Of a stretch of 64,000 nucleotides of DNA, positions 1 through 7,046 are shown in pieces. Source of the stretch: UBA4877 sp002399345 (GTDB taxonomy: Bacteria; Bacillota; Thermoanaerobacteria; Thermoanaerobacterales; UBA4877); NCBI GenBank assembly GCA_036752905.1, contig DAIORT010000002.1:62001-126000 (forward strand), in the 5' to 3' direction. The notes below the pieces were generated by a model. It made no database searches and had not been told where the DNA came from. It worked only from the letters and a program-made list of their open reading frames with translations. Position numbers and translations under genes: made by a program. The first letter of the stretch is position 1, and each line of letters starts with the position of its first letter.

Positions 1-1
1 G

Positions 2-1240
2 GAGAAAGCGTTTACTCCGATTCTGGCAATTGAAGAAGCGTCAAGGTGTCTTTTGTGCTATGACGCTCCTTGTACAAACGCCTGCCCGGCTGGGACAGAC
101 CCAGCAAAATTCATACGCTCTCTGCGCTTCAGAAATTTCAAAGGAGCAGTTTCCACTATCAGAGAAAATAACATTTTAGGCGGGATATGCGCTAGGGTGT
201 GTCCCACAGACAAATATTGCGAGGGTGCCTGCAGTTTATGCGGTATTGACAGGCCTATAGAGATTGGTAAGATTCAGCGGTTTTTGACGGATTATGAACA
301 GGCAATAGGTTTTAAGTGTTTAGAGACTGCGGAGGCTACAAAGGATAAGGTGGCTATTATAGGTTCGGGGCCCAGCGGACTCTCTGCGGCAGCTAAACTT
401 TCTGCGGAAGGGTATAAGGTAACTGTTTTTGAATCAAGAAAACAGCTGGGTGGCTGGTTTACCTATGGAATTCCGGAAAATAAACTTCCTATGAAGGTTG
501 TGGAAAATGAAATACAATATGTCAAGGATTTGGGAGTAGAATTCGTACTTGATTGTAAGGTGGGCAAGGATATTACACCTGCGGGCCTCAAAAAAGACGG
601 ATTTGCGGCAATTCTGCTGGCAACGGGTATGCACAAGGGCAGGGATATTGATATAAAGGGAAATGATTTAAAAGGTGTTATAAACGGCATTGACTTTTTA
701 GCAGAAGCAAAAACATCGGGAGGCAATATCAAAGTAGGAAATAAGGTCGTTGTTATCGGCGGAGGAGATGTCGCCGTGGATTGTGCCTCTACGGCAAAGC
801 TTCTGGAAGCGGAGGATGTAAAGATAGTTTATAGGAGAACCATGGAGAAAATGCCTGCGGACAGGGAAGAACTGGCATATCTACAGCAGCTTAATATACC
901 TGTCTTTACCGGGCTTAAACCGGCGGAGGTAATAGGTGAATACGGAAAGGTTACTCAGTTTAAAGCGGTAGGTATGTTTGATGATTCCAAGCTGATCCTT
1001 GATGCCGATATGGTTATTTTTGCAATTGGCCAGCAGCCGGATGAGAGTGTCGTGCCCGCCGATGTTAATGAAAAGGGAATGTTTAAAACATGTGACTATA
1101 TGACCAGCGTAGACGGTGTGTTTGCCTCCGGCGATATAGTAGACGGAGATAAAACAGTCGTGTATGCCGTTAAAGAAGGCAAGGAAGCGGCCGAGTCAAT
1201 AATCAATTATTTAGAAGACAAGAAAGAAGGTGTAAAGTAA
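2..1240 (+). CDS. preT: NAD-dependent dihydropyrimidine dehydrogenase subunit PreT-like (5' truncated)
   Basis: Flavin and Fe-S electron-input subunit that passes electrons from NAD(P)H to PreA for reduction of uracil or thymine. The reading frame is open to the first base of the window, so the gene starts upstream. The cysteine cluster for [4Fe-4S] centres begins in the first visible codons (CLLCYDAPCTNACPAG) and continues with ARVCPTDKYCEGAC. An FAD-binding GSGPSG motif is near base 370 and an NAD(P)-binding VVIGGGDVAVD motif near base 760. The C-terminal end has the usual FASGDIVDG motif. Its stop overlaps the preA start by one base (TAATG), so the two are translationally coupled. A GltD-like glutamate synthase subunit is the main alternative, but the partner preA decides for PreT. 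Confidence 0.88.
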   Translation, partial: EKAFTPILAIEEASRCLLCYDAPCTNACPAGTDPAKFIRSLRFRNFKGAVSTIRENNILGGICARVCPTDKYCEGACSLCGIDRPIEIGKIQRFLTDYEQAIGFKCLETAEATKDKVAIIGSGPSGLSAAAKLSAEGYKVTVFESRKQLGGWFTYGIPENKLPMKVVENEIQYVKDLGVEFVLDCKVGKDITPAGLKKDGFAAILLATGMHKGRDIDIKGNDLKGVINGIDFLAEAKTSGGNIKVGNKVVVIGGGDVAVDCASTAKLLEAEDVKIVYRRTMEKMPADREELAYLQQLNIPVFTGLKPAEVIGEYGKVTQFKAVGMFDDSKLILDADMVIFAIGQQPDESVVPADVNEKGMFKTCDYMTSVDGVFASGDIVDGDKTVVYAVKEGKEAAESIINYLEDKKEGVK

Positions 1241-2475
1241 TGAAAAAGAAGGATCTTTCTATAGATTTTTGTGGAGTAAAGTGTGAAAATCCATTTTTCC
1301 TCTCGGCATCACCGGTGGACAATTGCTATGATATGTGCGCCAAGGCTCTGGATACGGGCTGGGGAGGCGTTATGTTCAAGACCATAGGTTTTTATATTGC
1401 GGATGAGGTTTCGCCGCGGTTTGATAACCTTAGGAAAGAAAATACACCATTTATTGGCTTCAAAAACATGGAACAAATAGCGGAGCATCCATTGGAACAA
1501 AACCTTGAAGACATAAGAAAATTAAAAAGGGATTATCCCGATAAGGTTATAGCTGTTTCAATAATGGGCCAGAATGAAGAAGAATGGGAGAAACTGGCGC
1601 AGCTTGCCACAGAAGCTGAAGCGGATATGCTGGAGTGCAATTTTTCTTGCCCGCAGATGACAAGCCATGCGATGGGTTCGGATGTGGGCCAGAGCCCGGA
1701 ACTGGTAAAAAAATATTGCCAGGCCGTAAAACGGGGAACCTCTCTTCCTTTCCTAGCCAAGATGACTCCTAATATAGGCGATATGACTGTGCCTGCTATA
1801 GCATCGGTCGAGGGTGGGGCAACAGGTATAGCCGCAATCAACACCGTAAAAAGTATAACGGGCATTGATCTGGATAAGTTTATAGGATATCCTATAGTGA
1901 ATGGCAAGTCTTCAGTATCAGGATATTCAGGAAAAGCAGTGAAACCTATAGCTTTGAGATTTATACATGATATGGTAACAAATGATAAACTTAAGGATAT
2001 CCCAATGAGCGGTATTGGCGGGATAGAGACATGGGAAGATGCTGCAGAATTTATACTGCTGGGTGCAACGAATCTGCAGGTGACGACATCCGTCATGCAG
2101 TATGGATACAGGATAGTAGAAGACATGATTGAAGGCCTGGCCTATTATATGGAAGGAAAAGGATTTAACAGACTTCAGGATATGGTCGGCTTAGCGAATA
2201 AAAATATGATTTCAGCGGAGGATTTGGATAGGAGTTATATAGTATACCCTGAATTTGACGAAGAGGAATGTGTGGGCTGCGGGAGATGTTATGTATCATG
2301 TTACGACGGCGGGCATCAAGCGATCAACTGGGATGATGGGAACAGGAAACCCGTTCTTGATAAAGAAAAATGTGTAGGATGTCTTTTGTGTGAAAATGTA
2401 TGCCCTGTAAGGTGTATTTCAAAGGGCGATATAGAATTCAAAAAGGGCTGCAAGCCTGAGACCGTCGTACTTTGA
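1240..2475 (+). CDS. preA: NAD-dependent dihydropyrimidine dehydrogenase subunit PreA
   Basis: Catalytic subunit that reduces uracil or thymine to the dihydro-pyrimidine (first step of reductive pyrimidine breakdown), or works in reverse. It is 411 residues long. The first 330 or so form an FMN-binding dihydroorotate dehydrogenase-like barrel, with NFSCPQM and the following GSDVGQSPE loop typical of PreA. The C-terminus carries two ferredoxin-type motifs, CVGCGRCYVSC near residue 344 and CVGCLLCENVCPVRC near residue 378. The ATG overlaps the preT stop. No hydantoinase or beta-ureidopropionase gene follows, so the rest of the pathway is not in the window. Confidence 0.9.
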   Translation: MKKKDLSIDFCGVKCENPFFLSASPVDNCYDMCAKALDTGWGGVMFKTIGFYIADEVSPRFDNLRKENTPFIGFKNMEQIAEHPLEQNLEDIRKLKRDYPDKVIAVSIMGQNEEEWEKLAQLATEAEADMLECNFSCPQMTSHAMGSDVGQSPELVKKYCQAVKRGTSLPFLAKMTPNIGDMTVPAIASVEGGATGIAAINTVKSITGIDLDKFIGYPIVNGKSSVSGYSGKAVKPIALRFIHDMVTNDKLKDIPMSGIGGIETWEDAAEFILLGATNLQVTTSVMQYGYRIVEDMIEGLAYYMEGKGFNRLQDMVGLANKNMISAEDLDRSYIVYPEFDEEECVGCGRCYVSCYDGGHQAINWDDGNRKPVLDKEKCVGCLLCENVCPVRCISKGDIEFKKGCKPETVVL

Positions 2476-2491
2476 TTGGAAAGGATAATAT

Positions 2492-2956
2492 ATGAGCCAA
2501 ATAATATGCAGTGCTATAAGCGTCGGTTTGTTATCCGGAATATGGGGTTTTATAAGCTCTCCTCTCGGACTGCTGTCCTGGGTGGGTTTTGTGGGATGTA
2601 CAAGTTATTATGCTGCAGGAGGCAGGAAGGAAGGACTGAAAAAATCCGTAATCTGTAATATGACAGGTGTTTTTTGGGCAATGATGACTATTATGGCAGG
2701 TAATTATTTCGGTACGCCCGCAGTATCAGCTATAATGACGGCAATATTCACCTTTGTTATGTGTGCTCAATCTAAATATGAGCTGCTCTCTTTTATACCT
2801 GCAACATTCTGTGGAAGTTTCTCTACATTTGGGGCAGGGGGAGACTGGAAAGTAGTAATATTATCGCTTCTTTGTGGAGCAGCTTTAGGATATTTCTCCG
2901 ATATAGGAGGAATATGGTTTTATAGAATATGTCATCCGGACAGTCAAAAAGTATAG
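2492..2956 (+). CDS. DUF1097 family membrane protein
   Basis: Small integral membrane protein of 154 residues, related by its overall pattern to the DUF1097 family (YcdZ of E. coli). Four to five hydrophobic segments are visible, with Gly-rich turns and the ending GYFSDIGGIWFYRI. The ATG at 2492 follows an AAGGA ribosome site at the normal distance, 16 bases after the preA stop. It therefore probably belongs to the pre operon and could be a transporter for the pyrimidine or its product, but that is inference from position only. A terminator follows directly. Confidence 0.7.
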   Translation: MSQIICSAISVGLLSGIWGFISSPLGLLSWVGFVGCTSYYAAGGRKEGLKKSVICNMTGVFWAMMTIMAGNYFGTPAVSAIMTAIFTFVMCAQSKYELLSFIPATFCGSFSTFGAGGDWKVVILSLLCGAALGYFSDIGGIWFYRICHPDSQKV

Positions 2957-2965
2957 CTTATACGT

Positions 2966-3017
2966 AGGGTGCTTACTTCGATTGCAATATTTATCGTGGG
3001 AAGGCATCCTTTTTTTG
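2966..3017 (+). terminator. Terminator after the pre operon
   Basis: The arms AGGGTGCTT and AAGGCATCCT pair over nine positions (two G-U pairs) around a loop of about 26 bases and are followed by seven T residues. It lies directly behind the DUF1097 gene. Confidence 0.65.
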
Positions 3018-3087
3018 TACCGATGCAGGTGTGTATAAACCGTTGGCAGATAAAGTGCAAAAACTGTATATTATAAACCGGCCGGAG

Positions 3088-3117
3088 TTGACAAAAATAT
3101 TATGTGTGGTCTATAAT
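3088..3117 (+). promoter_or_regulatory. Sigma-A promoter of the tRNA-Arg gene
   Basis: TTGACA at 3088-3093 and TATAAT at 3112-3117, both perfect consensus, with an 18 bp spacer. Transcription would start about 17 bases before the tRNA. Confidence 0.8.
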
Positions 3118-3140
3118 ATAAGCTGTAATTAAAAGTTCAT

Positions 3141-3216
3141 GCGCCCGTAGCTCAGGGGATAGAGCAATGGTTTCCTAAACCATGTGCCGGACGTTCGAAT
3201 CGCCTCGGGCGCACCA
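3141..3216 (+). tRNA. tRNA-Arg (anticodon CCU)
   Basis: Cloverleaf with a 7 bp acceptor stem (3141-3147 with 3206-3212), anticodon stem ATGGT/ACCAT, loop TTCCTAA with anticodon CCT at 3174-3176, T loop TTCGAAT at 3194-3200 and an encoded CCA end at 3214-3216. It reads AGG, a common Arg codon in this window. The T stem contains one A-C mismatch (3191 with 3203) and one G-U pair, which is slightly unusual. It has its own consensus promoter and terminator. Confidence 0.93.
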
Positions 3217-3227
3217 TTGAAAATCTT

Positions 3228-3254
3228 ATGTCTCAAGTAATTGAGACATTTTTT
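3228..3254 (+). terminator. Terminator of the tRNA-Arg gene
   Basis: Perfect 9 bp stem ATGTCTCAA/TTGAGACAT with a GTAA tetraloop, followed by a T run. It starts 12 bases after the CCA end. Confidence 0.85.
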
Positions 3255-3258
3255 ATTA

Positions 3259-3439
3259 CTACAAATCTTCAAATATAGATATTTCCTCTATTGGCACTTT
3301 TTCTGTAGGGGTTATATTTTCCTTTTTCCAATCGTAATATGTGTACGTTTACTCGTGTCGCTAATTCTTCCTATGTCAGATCTGTCAGCTTTCTGTATTT
3401 TTTAAGCTGTGATTTAAATCCGTATGTCTGTTTATTCAT
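3259..3439 (-). pseudogene. Decayed XRE-family (Cro/CI-type) HTH regulator
   Basis: Read on the minus strand from the ATG at 3439, the translation begins MNKQTYGFKSQLKKYRK, meets a TAG in place of an expected Gln codon, and continues EELATRVNV, then RLEKGKYNP. After a one-base frame change it ends VPIEEISIFEDL and a stop. The order (Gln)-Glu-Glu-Leu-Ala, then Leu-Glu-Lys-Gly, is that of small XRE DNA-binding proteins. A few residues of the recognition helix also seem to be missing. The in-frame stop and frameshift mean no functional protein. Its position directly behind a tRNA gene fits a relic of an integrated mobile element. Confidence 0.65.
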
Positions 3440-3447
3440 TTTTATCA

Positions 3448-3547
3448 AACCTGTAAGCGAGATAAGATGACAGGTTTAACGAGCTGTTCATCCGGCAACT
3501 CATTAGTTTCTTTTATTAACGCTTGCATTATAGAATTGCAGGCGTTA
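3448..3547. repeat. Two inverted repeats in the gap before the ECF gene
   Basis: AAACCTGT and ACAGGTTT (3448-3478) form an 8 bp hairpin with a 15 base loop. TAACGCTTGCA (3517-3527) and TGCAGGCGTTA (3537-3547) form an 11 bp stem with one G-U pair. Neither is followed by a clear T run on the plus strand. They may be processing or regulatory hairpins in the leader of the next gene, or debris of the decayed element. Nothing else is seen between 3440 and 3590. Confidence 0.45.
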
Positions 3548-3597
3548 TAATAACTTTACTGATGACAAGACAGATGTAAAGATAGGAGGAATGGAGA

Positions 3598-4083
3598 ATG
3601 AAAATAAAAGAGCTTACAATTGGTGCTGTGCTAACAGCCCTTGCCATAATTATTCCTATGGTTTTCGGTGGTGTACTGGGCGTGGTCTTACCGCCTTTTT
3701 CAGCGACGATTACGGCTCACGTACCGGAGATGTTGGCTATGCTGGTGAGTCCGACGGCTGCCGTGATGGTCGGTCTGGGTTCGGGGCTCGGTTTTCTTAT
3801 GAAAATGGGTCCGATAGTAAGTGCCCGGGCGCTTACTCATGCCATATGGGGAGTTTTGGGTGCAGTGCTTATAAGAAAAGGTGTGAGTTTTAGCAAGGTA
3901 TTATTTATTGTTCTACCAATCCACGCTGTGCTGGAAGGCCTGGTGGTCTTACCTCTGGGCGCAGGTGCGCACATGGCGGGTGTTGTGGCGCTGGGTACGG
4001 TAGCGCATCATACTGCGGATGCTTTAATATGCATGGCTCTGGTATACGCTCTCAAACCGGCTCTTAAAAAAACGAGAAGATAA
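3598..4083 (+). CDS. ECF transporter S component, niacin (NiaX)-like
   Basis: Substrate-binding membrane component of an energy-coupling-factor vitamin importer, 161 residues with five to six hydrophobic helices. The N-terminus (KELTIGAVLTALAIIIPM) is typical of S components that dock on a shared EcfA/A'/T module. The stretch LPPFSATITAHVPEMLAML, followed by a Gly-rich helix and ARALTHAIWG, recalls niacin-specific NiaX proteins, but I could not run a search and other vitamins are possible. The start is the ATG at 3598 behind a GGAGGAATGGAG ribosome site. No ATPase or T protein is nearby, so the shared module must be elsewhere. Niacin is the source of the precursor used by LarB downstream. Confidence 0.62.
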   Translation: MKIKELTIGAVLTALAIIIPMVFGGVLGVVLPPFSATITAHVPEMLAMLVSPTAAVMVGLGSGLGFLMKMGPIVSARALTHAIWGVLGAVLIRKGVSFSKVLFIVLPIHAVLEGLVVLPLGAGAHMAGVVALGTVAHHTADALICMALVYALKPALKKTRR

Positions 4084-4094
4084 CAACCTGGCAA

Positions 4095-4124
4095 TTGACA
4101 TACATATATATAGTGTGATAACAT
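4095..4124 (+). promoter_or_regulatory. Sigma-A promoter in front of DUF3842
   Basis: TTGACA at 4095-4100 and TAACAT at 4119-4124 with an 18 bp spacer. The predicted start point, 6-8 bases after the -10 box, falls at or next to the ATG at 4132, so the transcript may be leaderless. Confidence 0.6.
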
Positions 4125-4131
4125 ATTTAAT

Positions 4132-4566
4132 ATGAGGAGAGAAAATATTCATATAGCCGTCATTGATGGACAAGGTGGAGGTCTTGGACGAGCTATTATT
4201 GCGAAGATGAGGCAGGAGAAACTGCCTGTTAATATAATGGCTCTGGGGACCAATTCCACTGCTACATTCAGTATGATTAAAGCAGGCGCCGATGCAGGTG
4301 CCACAGGCGAGAACGCCATTTGTGTGAATGTGAATAAGGCAGACCTTATCATAGGACCGATTGCCATTGTCATGGCTGATTCTTTAATGGGTGAGCTTAC
4401 GTCTCGTATGGCTGAAGCTGTCGCATCGTCTGCGGCTTTGAAGCTTTTGATACCGTCAACCCGGTGCAATGTAAAGGTTATCGGGACTAAGGATGCAACA
4501 ATGCAATATTATTTAGATGAGCTTACATATGGAATAAAAAATTATATCAAAAGTCATGAAGACTGA
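4132..4566 (+). CDS. DUF3842 family protein
   Basis: Uncharacterised 144-residue protein, recognised by the N-terminal AVIDGQGGGLGRAIIAK motif (Rossmann-like glycine loop) and the central IIGPIAIVMADSLMGE segment. Function is unknown. It sits directly upstream of the nickel permease and larEBC, so a role in the pincer nickel cofactor pathway is a reasonable inference. The ATG at 4132 has no ribosome site in front of it. An AGGAGA lies inside the codons and would instead serve a rare ATT start at 4147, giving a protein starting close to IAVIDGQGG as in the family. Either a leaderless mRNA or a non-canonical start is implied. Confidence 0.75.
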   Translation: MRRENIHIAVIDGQGGGLGRAIIAKMRQEKLPVNIMALGTNSTATFSMIKAGADAGATGENAICVNVNKADLIIGPIAIVMADSLMGELTSRMAEAVASSAALKLLIPSTRCNVKVIGTKDATMQYYLDELTYGIKNYIKSHED

Positions 4567-4583
4567 TTCTTCATGACTTTTTT
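4551..4583 (+). terminator. Terminator or attenuator overlapping the DUF3842 stop
   Basis: Perfect 11 bp stem AAGTCATGAAG (4551-4561) with CTTCATGACTT (4569-4579), then six T residues. The DUF3842 stop codon lies inside the hairpin, so ribosomes finishing DUF3842 could affect its folding. That would tie cbiM/lar expression to translation of DUF3842. Confidence 0.75.
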
Positions 4584-4607
4584 ATTGAGGTGAGAGGTGA
4601 TTATGAC

Positions 4608-5231
4608 ATGCATATACCTGATGGTTTCCTTGATGTAAAGACTGCAGTGGCTACATATACGATATCTGCGGCTGTCATACCCTATGCCATGGGCCAGGCC
4701 AAAAAGACAATGCGTGATAAAAATATTCCCTTTATGGCTTCTATGGCTTCCTTTGTGTTTGTGGCCCAGATGATTAATTTCCCCATAGCCGGGGGAACGT
4801 CCGGCCATCTTTTGGGAAACGTACTCCTGTCCTATCTCTTTGGACCGTGGGTCTCAACCATTATAATGAGTGTGGTTATAACACTGCAGGCCCTTTTGTT
4901 TGGTGACGGTGGAATTACGGCCCTGGGCGCCAATATATTCAACATGGCTGTTGTCGCCAACCTGGCAGGTTATCTGATTATGAAGCTTTTTGGCAAACTT
5001 AAGATTAGCAGGAATGTGTCTTTGTTTGCAGCCTCTTGGTTTTCAGTGATGTTGGCTGCTCTTTTTGCCTCGGCGGAGATTGCGCTTTCCGGCCTTATAA
5101 GTTTTAGGGTCGCTGCTGTAAGCATGCTCTTCTGGCATGGTTTTATAGGCATAGGCGAAGGGGCACTTACCGCATTTATTACCTCGGCAATATTAAAGGC
5201 CAGGCCGAAGGACAAGGGGGCCGCGCGATGA
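4608..5231 (+). CDS. cbiM: Energy-coupling factor nickel/cobalt permease CbiM/NikM
   Basis: Substrate-specific membrane component of a nickel or cobalt ECF importer, about 207 residues. I chose the ATG at 4608 (AGAGGTGA ribosome site) because the mature N-terminus Met-His-Ile-Pro-Asp-Gly is the metal-coordinating end in this family. An upstream GTG at 4590 would mask it. Further family marks are FPIAGGTSGHLLG (second His for the metal), LFGDGGITALGANIFNM and a C-terminal helix with FWHGFIGIGEGALTAF. It overlaps the PDGLE gene by four bases. The neighbouring Lar genes argue for nickel. No CbiQ or CbiO gene is present in the window. Confidence 0.9.
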   Translation: MHIPDGFLDVKTAVATYTISAAVIPYAMGQAKKTMRDKNIPFMASMASFVFVAQMINFPIAGGTSGHLLGNVLLSYLFGPWVSTIIMSVVITLQALLFGDGGITALGANIFNMAVVANLAGYLIMKLFGKLKISRNVSLFAASWFSVMLAALFASAEIALSGLISFRVAAVSMLFWHGFIGIGEGALTAFITSAILKARPKDKGAAR

Positions 5232-5491
5232 AAAAATACCTTCCTATTATAATCATGGCGGTGATTATCCTTATCATACCGCTGTCGTCGGCACATCCAG
5301 ATGGTTTGGAACGGGTTGCGGAGGACAATGGTTTTATGCATCTTGAGAAAAATGTGATTAACGCACTTTTCGGTGATTATACAGTGCCACATATAACCGG
5401 CCCTGTGTCTTCGATTCTTTCGGGAATAATAGGGGCAGCTGCGGTTTATATTTTAGTCCGGGTTTTATTCGATTTGGGTAAAAATAAATAA
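5228..5491 (+). CDS. PDGLE-domain protein (NikN/CbiN-like partner)
   Basis: Membrane protein of 87 residues with an N-terminal hydrophobic helix, the diagnostic HPDGLERVAEDNGF motif near residue 24, and a C-terminal helix (GIIGAAAVYILVRVLF). PDGLE proteins are auxiliary components of NikM/CbiM-type transporters and are thought to help load the metal. The start overlaps cbiM (ATGA), indicating coupled translation. Confidence 0.85.
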   Translation: MKKYLPIIIMAVIILIIPLSSAHPDGLERVAEDNGFMHLEKNVINALFGDYTVPHITGPVSSILSGIIGAAAVYILVRVLFDLGKNK

Positions 5492-5508
5492 AAGGGGGCA
5501 GATAACAG

Positions 5509-6306
5509 ATGAATGATAAGTACACAAAACTTACGGATTATATTAAACAACTTTCCAGTGTAATCGTTGCATTTTCCGGCGGCGTGGATTCCACGCTTCT
5601 CGCCAAGGCGGCCTTTGATGCACTGGGAGATAAAGCACTCGCAGTAACGGCCGTCTCACGGTCATACCCCGAGAAGGAAAGGGAGGAGGCAGCCAGGTTT
5701 GCCTCACAGATAGGGATAAGGCATGATTTTATTGAGTCGGATGAGCTAGCAATCGAAGAATTTGTCCATAATACGCCGGACAGATGCTACTATTGTAAGA
5801 AGGCCCTGTTTGGTAAGCTTAAGGATATGGCGGACAGGGAGGGCATAAAGTATATAATTGATGGGACGAATGCCGACGACATCAAAGATTACCGGCCAGG
5901 CCGGAAGGCAGCTAAGGAATTTGGTATCGTAAGCCCATTTTTAGAGTTGGGATTTACAAAGCAGGACATCAGGGACGTATCCAAGGATCTGGGCCTGCCT
6001 ACATGGGATAAACCGGCCTATGCCTGCCTAGCATCCCGCTTTCCTTATGGAGAAGAGATTACCGATGAAAAGCTCAGAAAGGTTGACATGGCGGAGGATT
6101 ATCTGCAGAGACTGGGCTTTAAAGGTATCCGGGTCAGGAATCATGGGAATATGGCCAGGATAGAGCTTCAGCAGGAGGATATTCCCCGCATGCTTGATGA
6201 TGATATAAGGCAAAATGTTGTAAATATGCTTAAATCCATAGGTTATTCATATGTGTCGCTGGATTTGCAGGGATACAGAAAGGGAAGTATGAACGAGGTG
6301 TTATAA
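5509..6306 (+). CDS. larE: ATP-dependent sacrificial sulfur transferase LarE
   Basis: Adenylates pyridinium-3,5-biscarboxylic acid mononucleotide and inserts sulfur, sacrificing its own cysteine, in the synthesis of the nickel pincer nucleotide. It is 265 residues long. The PP-loop ATP pyrophosphatase motif AFSGGVDSTLLAK is at about residue 21. RCYYCKKALF is near residue 90. The sulfur-donor cysteine is expected in AYACLASRFPYG near residue 175, and Cys is present there, so the sacrificial single-Cys type is likely. It has a good AGGGGG ribosome site and its TAATGG end overlaps the start of larB. Confidence 0.92.
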   Translation: MNDKYTKLTDYIKQLSSVIVAFSGGVDSTLLAKAAFDALGDKALAVTAVSRSYPEKEREEAARFASQIGIRHDFIESDELAIEEFVHNTPDRCYYCKKALFGKLKDMADREGIKYIIDGTNADDIKDYRPGRKAAKEFGIVSPFLELGFTKQDIRDVSKDLGLPTWDKPAYACLASRFPYGEEITDEKLRKVDMAEDYLQRLGFKGIRVRNHGNMARIELQQEDIPRMLDDDIRQNVVNMLKSIGYSYVSLDLQGYRKGSMNEVL

Positions 6307-7046
6307 TGGATACGAAACAACTTTTGGAAATGGTTAAAGACGGAAAGATTTCAGTGGAGGATGCTTTGACGAAATTAAACGGGTACAATGACCTGGGCTA
6401 TGCCAAAATAGACTATGACAGGAAAAGACGAAAGGGATATCCCGAGGTCATCTTCTGTCAGGGCAAGACAGCAGGCCAGGCCGCAGGAATTATAAAAGAT
6501 ATGCGTGACCATGGGCAGGATGTTTTGGGAACAAGAGTGGATATAGAAATGTATGAAGATCTTAAAAAAGACTTTCCCGATCTTAAATATAATGAACTTG
6601 GCAGGATAATATACTTTAAGGAAAGTTCGGCAAAATCCATAGGAAATATACTAGTTGTTTCGGGCGGTACCTCGGATATACCTGTTGCGGAGGAGGCGGC
6701 CTCAGTATCAGAATTTTTCGGAAATAAGACGACCAGGCTGTATGATGTAGGCGTGGCCGGTCTGCATCGGCTGCTAAGAAATGTGGATACGCTAACAAAC
6801 GCCAGGGTTATAATAGCCGTAGCAGGCATGGAAGGGGCGCTGGCCAGTGTCGTAGCGGGACTGGTATCCTGCCCTGTAATAGCGGTGCCTACCAGTGTGG
6901 GTTACGGGGCTAATTTCCACGGACTTTCTGCTCTGCTGTCCATGCTTAATTCATGTGCCAGCGGGGTGACAGTAGTAAATATAGACAATGGTTTCGGAGC
7001 CGCATATACGGCCGGTATAATAAACAGGATAGGAGAAAAGATATGA
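6306..7046 (+). CDS. larB: Nickel pincer cofactor biosynthesis protein LarB
   Basis: Carboxylates and hydrolyses nicotinic acid adenine dinucleotide to the biscarboxylated mononucleotide, the first step of pincer cofactor synthesis. It is 246 residues long. The C-terminal half is PurE-like, with VVSGGTSDIPVAEEA, RLYDVGVAGLHRLL, VAGMEGALASVVAGL and VPTSVGYGANFHG. The start overlaps the larE stop by one base and the stop overlaps the larC start by four (ATGA), so larEBC form one translationally coupled unit. Confidence 0.93.
   Translation: MDTKQLLEMVKDGKISVEDALTKLNGYNDLGYAKIDYDRKRRKGYPEVIFCQGKTAGQAAGIIKDMRDHGQDVLGTRVDIEMYEDLKKDFPDLKYNELGRIIYFKESSAKSIGNILVVSGGTSDIPVAEEAASVSEFFGNKTTRLYDVGVAGLHRLLRNVDTLTNARVIIAVAGMEGALASVVAGLVSCPVIAVPTSVGYGANFHGLSALLSMLNSCASGVTVVNIDNGFGAAYTAGIINRIGEKI

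Noticed and set aside
1533..2126. 197-codon minus-strand frame opposite preA
   Set aside because: Ser/Ile-rich antisense shadow; preA is intact with both ferredoxin motifs.
2476..2658. Plus-strand frame starting directly after preA
   Set aside because: It overlaps the DUF1097 gene in another frame and has Cys/Arg-rich shadow composition; the DUF1097 frame has the ribosome site and membrane helices.
6953..7042. Upstream extension of larC by 30 codons
   Set aside because: It lies inside larB, and the ATG at 7043 has the ribosome site and the conserved LarC N-terminus.
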